Below are positions 1-5,557 of a DNA stretch of 9,031 nt, in pieces; position 1 is the first letter of the stretch; each line of letters starts with the position of its first letter. Made by a program: the position numbers and the translations under genes. The DNA lies in assembly GCA_015662815.1 (NCBI GenBank), contig DQTK01000129.1, positions 1 through 9,031 on the forward strand, in the 5' to 3' direction. The notes beneath the pieces were generated by a model that saw only the letters and a list, made by a program, of their open reading frames with translations, was not told where the DNA came from and did no database searches. Source of the stretch: Aquifex aeolicus. GTDB taxonomy: Bacteria > Aquificota > Aquificia > Aquificales > Aquificaceae.

Positions 1-30
1 ATCCCTTCAGTAATAATTATCATAGACATT

Positions 31-414
31 ATGTCCTTCATATACAGGAGGAGAGTACAATTTTACGAAACTGATGCTCAAGGAGTAGTTCATCATTCCA
101 ACTACTTTAGATATTTTGAAGAAGCAAGAGGAGAGTTTTTAAGGGAAAGGGGATTTCCATATAGCAAATTAAGAAGTTTGGGCATGGAAGTAGTTCTTCT
201 GAATGCAAGCTGTGAATATAAGAAGCCACTTTTTTACGATGATACCTTTGAAATACATATGAATTTAGAGGAACTCACCAGGTTTACCTTTACTTTTTCC
301 TATAAAGTTTTCAAGGGGGAAGAGTTAATATGTATAGCAAAAACAAAACACTGCGTAGTAAAAAAGGGAAAAATTGTTTCAATGCCTAAAGAAATATACG
401 AAATACTAAGATAA
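31..414 (+). CDS. YbgC/4HBT-family acyl-CoA thioesterase (hotdog fold)
   Basis: This 127-residue protein is predicted to hydrolyse acyl-CoA thioesters in the cytoplasm; the natural substrate cannot be told from sequence. The N-terminus carries the YbgC / 4-hydroxybenzoyl-CoA thioesterase signature: FYETDAQGVVHHSNYFRYFE at residues 11-30, with Asp15 as the expected catalytic acid, followed by the EEAR segment that opens the long hotdog helix. The length matches the family (about 125-140 residues), so the protein is complete. ATG at 31 is chosen because the hotdog strand begins immediately after it. No upstream in-frame start is visible within the 30 bases available, although that frame stays open to the window edge. 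No clear Shine-Dalgarno precedes it. YbgC is often linked to the tol-pal genes; these are not seen here. Its 3' end overlaps the convergent ogt gene by 9 bp. Confidence 0.88.
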   Translation: MSFIYRRRVQFYETDAQGVVHHSNYFRYFEEARGEFLRERGFPYSKLRSLGMEVVLLNASCEYKKPLFYDDTFEIHMNLEELTRFTFTFSYKVFKGEELICIAKTKHCVVKKGKIVSMPKEIYEILR

Positions 415-858
415 TATCCCTTCATGTTTTAACAGATATTTCTTTAACTCCACTCCCGCTGAGTATCCTCCCAATCCAGTTTTTGCTATTACCCTGTGAC
501 ATGGAATTATTACAGGAAAGGGATTTACCCTCATGCAAAATCCAACAAATCTCGGTGAAAAGCCCAAAATTTTCCCAATTTCACCGTATGTAATAACTTC
601 TCCGAAAGAAATATTCTTCTTTAAAAATCTGTAAACTTTTAGACAATCGGAATTTATACCTTCCAATGAAAGAGTATTTAAATCTACTTCTACATCTCCC
701 TTCTGAAAAAAGTAAGCTTCAAATTCTTTCCAAACAATATCCGAAGGGTTTTTCAGTAAATAACTTCTCCTTATAAATCCTTTTTCGATAACAAGTAATA
801 ATGAAAAAGGGGAAGTAAGGGCAGTTTTAACATATCTTAGGCTCGCAGTCTTTTTCAT
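406..858 (-). CDS. ogt: Methylated-DNA--protein-cysteine methyltransferase (O6-alkylguanine repair)
   Basis: Ogt transfers the alkyl group of O6-alkylguanine in DNA irreversibly to its own cysteine, a suicide repair reaction. With the start at 858 the protein has 150 residues. The acceptor motif IPCHRV is at 118-123 (Cys120), preceded by the DNA-binding helix-turn-helix with R-F-V-G at 103-106 (Arg103 as the expected arginine finger) and Asn112 as the hinge asparagine in VNP. The C-terminal GGYSAG segment is also present. The frame stays open upstream to a GTG at 984, but I prefer ATG at 858. It has a GAGGA Shine-Dalgarno 5 nt upstream, and the family N-terminus (LRYVKTALTSPFSLLL) begins just after it. 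The upstream 126 bases read better as another small gene in a different frame. The last gene of a leftward run, it is probably translated by coupling to the overlapping small gene. Confidence 0.93.
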   Translation of the reverse strand: MKKTASLRYVKTALTSPFSLLLVIEKGFIRRSYLLKNPSDIVWKEFEAYFFQKGDVEVDLNTLSLEGINSDCLKVYRFLKKNISFGEVITYGEIGKILGFSPRFVGFCMRVNPFPVIIPCHRVIAKTGLGGYSAGVELKKYLLKHEGILS

Positions 859-1015
859 TAGATTCCTCAAGGAGTATACGTTCTTCACACATCTTTCCTC
901 CCGGAGGCCTTGTAGCTCCGCATCACGATTCATAATCTTCCGTAGGATAATTGGGGCATTTAGTACAGAAATGCCACTCATCACTTCCTTTTTTCTTTCT
1001 ATATTCGATAATCAT
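827..1015 (-). CDS. Small Cys-rich (zinc-ribbon-like) protein gene interrupted by an in-frame TGA
   Basis: ATG at 1015-1013 follows a near-perfect Shine-Dalgarno (GAGGAGGTG, 1031-1023) by 7 nt. It reads MIIEYRKKKGSDEWHFC and then TKCPNYPTEDYES, with a TGA at 925-923 after 30 codons. The same frame continues as CGATRPPGGKMCEERILLEE to a Cys-rich end and TAA at 829-827, 62 positions in all counting the TGA. Cysteines lie at 17, 20, 32, 43, 57 and 62. The W-H-x-C-x-x-C-x-N-x-P core resembles, from memory, a family of short bacterial proteins of unknown function that have a second C-x-x-C near the C-terminus; here that second pair reads C-E-E-R. Options are a genuine 30-residue protein, selenocysteine insertion at the TGA, or a recently decayed gene. 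The second half has its own possible start (ATG at 892-890 after GGAGG), giving 21 residues. It lies between the ROK kinase gene and ogt, and its tail overlaps the ogt start. No function is assigned. Confidence 0.55.
902..920 (-). other. Short hairpin just after the in-frame TGA
   Basis: Reading the minus strand, CGGAG (920-916) and CTCCG (906-902) pair perfectly over 5 bp around a 9-nt loop, starting 2 nt after the TGA at 925-923. A stem-loop just downstream of UGA is where bacterial SECIS elements sit. This one is short, its loop is closer to the UGA than in the E. coli fdhF element, and I do not see the conserved loop G/U features. A competing CCTCC/GGAGG pairing overlaps it. It is structure seen in sequence; a SECIS role is only a possibility. 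Confidence 0.25.
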
Positions 1016-1022
1016 GCCTGCC

Positions 1023-1031
1023 CACCTCCTC
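1023..1031 (-). promoter_or_regulatory. Strong Shine-Dalgarno for the small Cys-rich gene
   Basis: GAGGAGGTG on the minus strand is complementary over nine bases to the usual 16S rRNA 3' end and sits 7 nt before ATG 1015-1013. It is the strongest ribosome site noticed in the window; several neighbouring genes have none. It decides the start of the small gene and argues that this interval is or was translated, rather than being an N-terminal extension of ogt. Confidence 0.75.
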
Positions 1032-1069
1032 GTTTAGAATTTTTCTGGTCTTAATTTTAAATGTACTGC

Positions 1070-1933
1070 TCATGAAAGTTTTACCAAGGCATAAGCCAAT
1101 GCTCCTCTTGCCCCCATAAACTCACCTGCTGTAGAAAACACGATATTTGTGCAGGAAGCCGGTAACTCCTCGGCCATAACCTTTACCTTCTCGGGTATAT
1201 CCTTTAAAAATTCTTCAAAACTTTTTATTACACCTCCAGCAAGCACCACCTTGTCGGGATTAAATATATGAAGAGCATTCATCAAACCCAGCAAAAGGTA
1301 TTTCTTAAATATATTGACTATCTCTACAGCTTCTCTTTCTCCCTCTTTTGCCCTTTGAGCTACCTCGTAATCTTTTATACGCTCTCCTTTCAGTCTACTG
1401 TATGCTCTTTCAATACCGTAGGATGAACAGTAAGCTTCCCAGCATCCATTTCTTCCGCAATTGCATAAATCTCCATCCTTTTCAATTATGTGGTGTCCGA
1501 GTTCAAGTGCACTGCCGCATGCCCCCCAAAATATTTCTCCTCTATAAACTAAACCCGCCCCCAACCCTGTTCCTATGGCTACAAGTAGTAAAACTTCACT
1601 GTCCCTATGGTCAAAGTACCATTCACCGTAAGCTCCCATACTCACGTCGTTTCCTACTACGAAAGGAATATCTAAGTCTCTTAGAACTTCCTTAAAGTCT
1701 ATACCGTTCAGTACAGGAATATTAGGAGAAGTAAAAACTTTTCCATCTGAAGAAGTGAATCCAGCAACTGCAATACCAACCCCTGAAGGATATCCCTCCA
1801 TTATCACTTCCTTAATCTTGTTAATAAGTTTGCTTTTATCCTCCTTTAAGTCCCTTATATAGTGTTTTTCCTTTTTTCCATCTTGCCAAAAAACCTTTAT
1901 AAATGTTCCTCCTATATCTATTCCCTTAATCAT
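1070..1933 (-). CDS. ROK-family sugar kinase (glucokinase-like)
   Basis: This 287-residue cytoplasmic kinase of the ROK family (repressor, ORF, kinase) would phosphorylate a hexose or N-acetylhexosamine using ATP; which sugar is not decidable here. DIGGT at residues 6-10 is the phosphate-binding loop. GND at 94-96 supplies the expected catalytic Asp96. GTGLGAG at 121-127 is the second phosphate loop. ELGHH at 144-148 and the ROK zinc motif C-N-C-G-x-x-G-C-W-E at 157-166 bind sugar and zinc. LAGGV near 231-235 is the adenosine-binding segment. There is no N-terminal helix-turn-helix, so it is a kinase and not a ROK repressor. The ATG at 1933 overlaps the stop of the upstream membrane-protein gene by 8 bp and lacks an obvious Shine-Dalgarno, suggesting translational coupling. 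Length fits single-domain ROK kinases (about 290-320). Confidence 0.9.
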   Translation of the reverse strand: MIKGIDIGGTFIKVFWQDGKKEKHYIRDLKEDKSKLINKIKEVIMEGYPSGVGIAVAGFTSSDGKVFTSPNIPVLNGIDFKEVLRDLDIPFVVGNDVSMGAYGEWYFDHRDSEVLLLVAIGTGLGAGLVYRGEIFWGACGSALELGHHIIEKDGDLCNCGRNGCWEAYCSSYGIERAYSRLKGERIKDYEVAQRAKEGEREAVEIVNIFKKYLLLGLMNALHIFNPDKVVLAGGVIKSFEEFLKDIPEKVKVMAEELPASCTNIVFSTAGEFMGARGALAYALVKLS

Positions 1934-2342
1934 AGTCTATAAGGATAATTCTAAAATCCTTATCATTCTCCCATCTTCCTATAAGCTTCAAGGAGCCACC
2001 GTTTATGCGCAGTATATAAACTAATTCTTCGTTTTCCTTCCTAAGCGTTTTGTTCAGTACTGATTTACCCGATGTTTTAGAACATATCTTCTTTAAACTT
2101 TTCATATACTCCTTACTTACCATCGGGAAATATATATAAGGAACCAATTCAACTAATCTATCTTTGCAATCTAAAGAAAGAAAAACATTAGTAACTCTAT
2201 CCAAGATGTTCTGAGCTATCCTCTCTTTAACACTTTCCTTGTAAAGGATAAAAAAGGTTATTATGAAGGGATATATGAACGTTGCAAAAACTGTAAATAT
2301 GAGTATAACATCCTCTACGTGGAACTTCCTTTTTAGAGCCAT
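1926..2342 (-). CDS. Hypothetical single-pass membrane protein
   Basis: I do not recognise this 138-residue protein. It has a short basic N-terminus (MALKRKF), one strongly hydrophobic segment at about residues 12-34 (VILIFTVFATFIYPFIITFF and a few more residues), then about 100 mixed charged residues with cysteines near the middle. This suggests an inner-membrane anchor with a soluble C-terminal domain; the topology is not certain. The ATG at 2342 is chosen because AAGGAG lies 6 nt upstream (2354-2349). A start six codons earlier, at 2360, is also open but has no such site. The gene overlaps the end of corA by 10 bp and the start of the ROK kinase by 8 bp, so all three are almost certainly co-transcribed. 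Whether it works with CorA is unknown. No signal-peptidase or lipoprotein motif is evident. Confidence 0.72.
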   Translation of the reverse strand: MALKRKFHVEDVILIFTVFATFIYPFIITFFILYKESVKERIAQNILDRVTNVFLSLDCKDRLVELVPYIYFPMVSKEYMKSLKKICSKTSGKSVLNKTLRKENEELVYILRINGGSLKLIGRWENDKDFRIILIDYD

Positions 2343-3274
2343 CCTTTTCTCCTTACCCATAGAAGGAGAACTATGGTAGTGAATACCATCAGGAATAGAG
2401 AGTATGGATATCCGTATTTCCAGTCTAACTCGGGCATATGTTTAAAGTTCATACCGAAAATACTTGCAATCAGAGTAGCGGGCAGAAATATGGTAGCGAG
2501 GACAGTGAAAACCTTTACGGCTTCATTTTGGCGTATTGTAATAAGACCAAGGAGGGAATTTTGGATGCTGTCAATTTTTTCCATATAAAATGCCGTGTAA
2601 TCAAGTAAAGTTACAAGGTCATCGTAAATAATTCTGAGATCTTTTTTGGTGTGGGCATTTATTAAAGGACTTTTTAGAGCTTTTGGAATGATTCTTAGTT
2701 TTTCGTTAATACTTTCTCTAAGGGTTATGTTTAGTTCATCGTAAAAAGCTAACTCCCTTATCATTTCCTCTGATTGTTCTGTAAACATCTGTCTCCAGAT
2801 ATCTTTTATTTTGTTGCCCAACACTTCCAACCTATCACCAATTCGGTCTACCTCTATTCCGAGAATCTCCGCAAAAAGACTTTCCGGAAATTGATAAAAC
2901 TCCTTTTGGAAGTTAGCTCTATTCTTGAAAATCATTATCGGTGGGATATCTCTATACCTTACGGTAACGAAGAATTTCTCCTTTATATAGAAAACTACAG
3001 GCTCCACCAGTATCTCATCCTTTTGTTGGATAACAAAGGAAAGAGTTATCTCCAGATAATCCTTTTCTTCAATATACTTTGAACTTATCTCAATATCTCC
3101 AAGGATTTCCTTCGGGGGCATTCTGAAGTTTATCTTTTCCTTCACAAATTCAAGTTCTTCTTCGGAAGGATTAAACAGGTCAAACCAGATAATATACTTC
3201 CCGAGGAAGTTCTCCAATTTATCTTTATCTATCTCCTCGAAACCTTTAAAAGTATTTACATATATCTTTATCAC
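2333..3274 (-). CDS. corA: CorA-type Mg2+/divalent metal channel
   Basis: This 313-residue protein belongs to the CorA family of pentameric inner-membrane Mg2+ (or Co2+/Ni2+) channels. A large cytoplasmic alpha/beta and long-helix region (about 1-250) is followed by two transmembrane helices at about 255-273 and 291-307. The G-M-N signature is at 274-276 with the typical following loop MPELDWKYGYP, and a short basic tail (RRKGWL) ends the protein. The residue before GMN is Phe where most CorA proteins have Tyr. The start is a GTG at 3274-3272, chosen because the family N-terminus (MIKIYV...) begins there; the adjacent ATG at 3276-3274 is out of frame and runs straight into a stop. A weak Shine-Dalgarno is expected only. 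It is the first gene of a leftward run, divergent from proB, with a candidate promoter at 3348-3320. The transported ion cannot be fixed from sequence. Confidence 0.93.
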   Translation of the reverse strand: MIKIYVNTFKGFEEIDKDKLENFLGKYIIWFDLFNPSEEELEFVKEKINFRMPPKEILGDIEISSKYIEEKDYLEITLSFVIQQKDEILVEPVVFYIKEKFFVTVRYRDIPPIMIFKNRANFQKEFYQFPESLFAEILGIEVDRIGDRLEVLGNKIKDIWRQMFTEQSEEMIRELAFYDELNITLRESINEKLRIIPKALKSPLINAHTKKDLRIIYDDLVTLLDYTAFYMEKIDSIQNSLLGLITIRQNEAVKVFTVLATIFLPATLIASIFGMNFKHMPELDWKYGYPYSLFLMVFTTIVLLLWVRRKGWL

Positions 3275-3319
3275 ATACTTTATTTTAAAAGGTACGCGAG
3301 GTTTTTATATTCCCTTGCT

Positions 3320-3348
3320 GTTATATCCACATTTGCGGAATAGGTAAA
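3320..3348 (-). promoter_or_regulatory. Candidate sigma70-type promoter for the corA run
   Basis: On the minus strand TTTACC (3348-3343) and TATAAC (3325-3320) are separated by exactly 17 nt. They match the -35 and -10 consensus at 4/6 and 5/6 positions, in the spacer upstream of corA, and would give a leader of roughly 40 nt. This is a visual match in A+T-rich DNA, with no experimental support. No equally good match was seen facing proB. Confidence 0.4.
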
Positions 3349-3391
3349 AAAATGTCAAAAATTGATACGTGTAGAATAAAGATATATTTTT

Positions 3392-4462
3392 ATGAGAATT
3401 GTCTTCAAGATAGGCTCTAACCTTCTGCAAACCGAGGATGGAGACATAGACCTGAATTTCTTATCCAAGCTGGGAGAAGGAGTAAAGAAGTTAAAAAAAT
3501 CAGGACATGAAATTCTTATAGTTTCTTCTGGAGCTGTACTTTCGGGAGCTAAAAGGTTGGGTATAAAAGAAAAACCGAAAGACCTTATCCTGAAACAAGC
3601 GCTATCTGCAGTAGGACAGGCGTACCTCATGCACCTTTACGATACGGTTTTTTCCAACTATGGACTTAATGTCGGACAGGTTCTTCTCACGAGAGATGTT
3701 TTTTCAGCGAAAAACAAAGATAGATTTATTAACGCTAAAAATACGTTAAGTAAACTCCTTGAACTTAATATAGTACCTATCATTAATGAAAACGACGCTG
3801 TAGCGGTGAGTGAACTCGTTTTTGGAGATAATGACTTTCTGGCTGTATATGTTTCATTTATGGTAAATGCCAATCTACTTGTAATCTTTTCAAGTGCCGG
3901 AGGGTTAAGGAATGAAGCAAATGAGATAGTTCCGCTTGTTGAAAACGTAGAAGAAGCTTTCAAATATGTCAAAGGTACAGGAACAAGTTTCGGCACGGGA
4001 GGAATGAGAAGTAAGTTAGAAGCAACAAGACTCGCTACAACTCTTAACATTCCGGTAATTATTACGGGAAAAGATGAAAGTATACCGAATCTGAGCAATT
4101 TAGAAACAAAAGGAACATTGTTTAAACCATCTAAGAGAAAGTTAAGAAATGCGTTAAAGGTAATTGCAACCTTAGAAGAACCTAAGGGTCTTGTGGTAAT
4201 TGACGACGGAGCGGTAAAAGCTTTAAAGGAAGGGAAGAGCTTACTGCCTGCAGGGGTAAAAGGAGTCGAGGGTAGCTTTAGAAAAGGGGATATCGTAAGC
4301 ATAGTAGACGAAAAAGGGTTAATAATAGGTAAGGGAAAGGTAAATTTTTCTTCAGAAGATATCAAAAAAATTAAAGGGAAGAAAACAAAAGAAGTAAGAC
4401 AACTCCTTAAAACTACGAAAGATGAGGTTATTCACAGAGATAATATGGTGGTGTTTTTATAA
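3392..4462 (+). CDS. proB: Glutamate 5-kinase with C-terminal PUA domain
   Basis: ProB phosphorylates glutamate to gamma-glutamyl phosphate with ATP, the committed and usually proline-inhibited step of proline synthesis. The 356-residue length is close to the 367 of E. coli. An amino-acid-kinase domain fills about residues 1-245: Lys6 in FKIGSN, SSGAVLSGAKRLG from 45, INENDAV at 131-137 (Asp135), GDND at 145-148, and the glycine-rich GTGGMRSK at 201-208 with Lys208. A PUA domain follows at about 265-345 (ALKEGKSLLPAGVKGVEGSF region). The usual T-D dipeptide of the nucleotide site (LLLTD...GLY in E. coli) reads S-S-A-G-G-L here. The ATG at 3392 fits the family start, but no Shine-Dalgarno is visible. 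The partner gene proA is not adjacent. It is convergent with the GT9 gene downstream. Confidence 0.94.
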   Translation: MRIVFKIGSNLLQTEDGDIDLNFLSKLGEGVKKLKKSGHEILIVSSGAVLSGAKRLGIKEKPKDLILKQALSAVGQAYLMHLYDTVFSNYGLNVGQVLLTRDVFSAKNKDRFINAKNTLSKLLELNIVPIINENDAVAVSELVFGDNDFLAVYVSFMVNANLLVIFSSAGGLRNEANEIVPLVENVEEAFKYVKGTGTSFGTGGMRSKLEATRLATTLNIPVIITGKDESIPNLSNLETKGTLFKPSKRKLRNALKVIATLEEPKGLVVIDDGAVKALKEGKSLLPAGVKGVEGSFRKGDIVSIVDEKGLIIGKGKVNFSSEDIKKIKGKKTKEVRQLLKTTKDEVIHRDNMVVFL

Positions 4463-4465
4463 GAT

Positions 4466-4479
4466 TGTATTAAAATACA
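4466..4479. terminator. Weak A+T hairpin between convergent genes
   Basis: TGTAT and ATACA form a 5-bp stem around TAAA a few bases after the proB stop, followed by a T/A-rich stretch. The stem is all A-T apart from one G-C pair, so it would be very unstable at high temperature. It is listed because it is the only dyad close to the proB end in the 73-bp convergent spacer. A real terminator role is doubtful. Confidence 0.15.
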
Positions 4480-4535
4480 TTATTATTATACACAGCGTAT
4501 CTATCTAGAATTATTAATGTTGAGCGTGATAGTAA

Positions 4536-5327
4536 TTATGTTAACATCATTTCTACAGTACCAATTACTTTTTCAAGAAGTTTTTCATCTGTAAGGCACG
4601 GTCGTTCTGAACAAGTATTCGGAAAGCAAGGTGAACAATCGAGGCCTAAGGATACTTGAAAAACCTTTTTTCCTATAGGTTTCCAGACTAAAGGGTCGGT
4701 TGGGCCGTAAATAACTAAGCTCGGAATTCCGAGATAAGAAGACAAATGCGATATACCACTGTCTAAACCTATATAAAGTTTTGTGTGTTTTAAATGTTTT
4801 GCTATTTCCAAAGGTGATAAGCTGAAAAAGTTAGGTTTTAAAGTTTCCTTTAGATGTTCTTCAGCTTCCCCGAGTAAGAATAGGTATTTTTCTCCTTTAC
4901 GTGCCAGAAAATCCTTTAATTTCATGAAAAACTCAATAGAAGGATTTTTCTTAGGAGAACCGCTTGAAGGGTGAATCACTACTTTTCCCTTTAGGGGAGA
5001 TGAAGGAAAAGGTTCTACAGGAAGTTCAAAGGAAAATTCTTTAGGTAGTTTCAAAGACTCCAAATAATAATCAACTATCCATTTTCTTTCCTTCGGAAAA
5101 GGTTTTAGATTACCATCGAGGGATATTATTATCTTTTCATCAAAATCCTCTTCCACAATTTCCGATAGAATTCTATCCGCAAAACCAGCTTCATAAGCAA
5201 TAGCAAAGTAATCAGTGTTTCCTACGGCTACAGTGTAGAATCCCCTTTTTTTGAAGATTTCTAAGATAGGAAAGGTAAGCAGGGTATCTCCTAAACCTCC
5301 CCTACGATATAGAAGTAATTTCCTCAT
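4536..5327 (-). CDS. GT9-family glycosyltransferase (ADP-heptose:LPS heptosyltransferase type)
   Basis: This 263-residue enzyme is predicted to transfer a sugar, probably a heptose from ADP-heptose, onto the inner core of lipopolysaccharide at the cytoplasmic face of the inner membrane. The N-terminus RRGGLGDTLLTFP (8-20) is the GT9 acceptor-side motif, with Asp14 the expected catalytic base. HPSSGSPKKNP (119-129) is the start of the donor domain. YIGLDSGISHLSSYLGIPSL (185-204) followed by YGPTDP is the classic nucleotide-sugar binding signature. A C-terminal Cys cluster (CSPC at 231-234, then Cys239 and Cys244) is common in the family. At 263 residues it is shorter than typical WaaC/WaaF (about 320-350), mainly in the N-terminal half, so exact acceptor assignment is unsafe. 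The ATG at 5327 fits the motif position but lacks a good Shine-Dalgarno. Confidence 0.86.
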   Translation of the reverse strand: MRKLLLYRRGGLGDTLLTFPILEIFKKRGFYTVAVGNTDYFAIAYEAGFADRILSEIVEEDFDEKIIISLDGNLKPFPKERKWIVDYYLESLKLPKEFSFELPVEPFPSSPLKGKVVIHPSSGSPKKNPSIEFFMKLKDFLARKGEKYLFLLGEAEEHLKETLKPNFFSLSPLEIAKHLKHTKLYIGLDSGISHLSSYLGIPSLVIYGPTDPLVWKPIGKKVFQVSLGLDCSPCFPNTCSERPCLTDEKLLEKVIGTVEMMLT

Positions 5328-5557
5328 GAGATTTAGTTAACCAAACCGCATGCTCTCTTTAAGCCCTTCAGACCCTTTATTTAGACATGTTTCGGAAGTT
5401 TTGAGTTTTCTTTTTTCTCTTGTCTGTTTGAGAGTTTGTTTAATTATTCCAGATTTTGCCATAGTTCTAAACTCCCTACTGATAGAATTTTAAAACCTGT
5501 CAGAGGTCGGTATCTGTAATACGGGACTTTAGGTGTTAGTTTCTGTAAAATATTTTC
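5328..5557. other. 230-bp spacer without a recognisable gene
   Basis: This is the longest non-coding stretch, between divergent genes. It contains a pyrimidine-rich run at about 5405-5430 and a short dyad, TTCTA/TAGAA, around 5466-5488. I saw no tRNA cloverleaf, no convincing T-box or other riboswitch, and no clear promoter. A minus-strand open frame at 5444-5626 shows no family features and mostly opposes the proS start. Promoters for both flanking genes must lie here or nearby, but none was convincing by eye. Confidence 0.5.

Noticed and set aside
3..74. Open frame reaching TGA at 72-74 at the left edge
   Set aside because: It would overlap the thioesterase by over 40 bases, and its translation shows nothing recognisable. 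A neighbour ending at the TAA at 11-13 is equally possible, and the window edge prevents a decision.
1348..1695. 115-codon plus-strand frame inside the ROK kinase gene
   Set aside because: It is fully antisense to a gene with all ROK motifs. The product has no recognisable domain and there is no ribosome site.
3361..3390. TTGATA, 17 nt, TATTTT as a proB promoter
   Set aside because: The spacing is ideal, but the -10 would end one base before the proB ATG, so transcription would start inside the gene.
3658..4365. 235-codon open frame on the minus strand inside proB
   Set aside because: It is antisense to a proB gene with intact motifs. The translation is low-complexity Ser/Pro/Thr-rich, typical of a shadow, and no family features were seen.
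5328..5557. Possible T-box or tRNA gene upstream of proS
   Set aside because: No cloverleaf, no T-box consensus and no terminator/antiterminator pair could be found on either strand.
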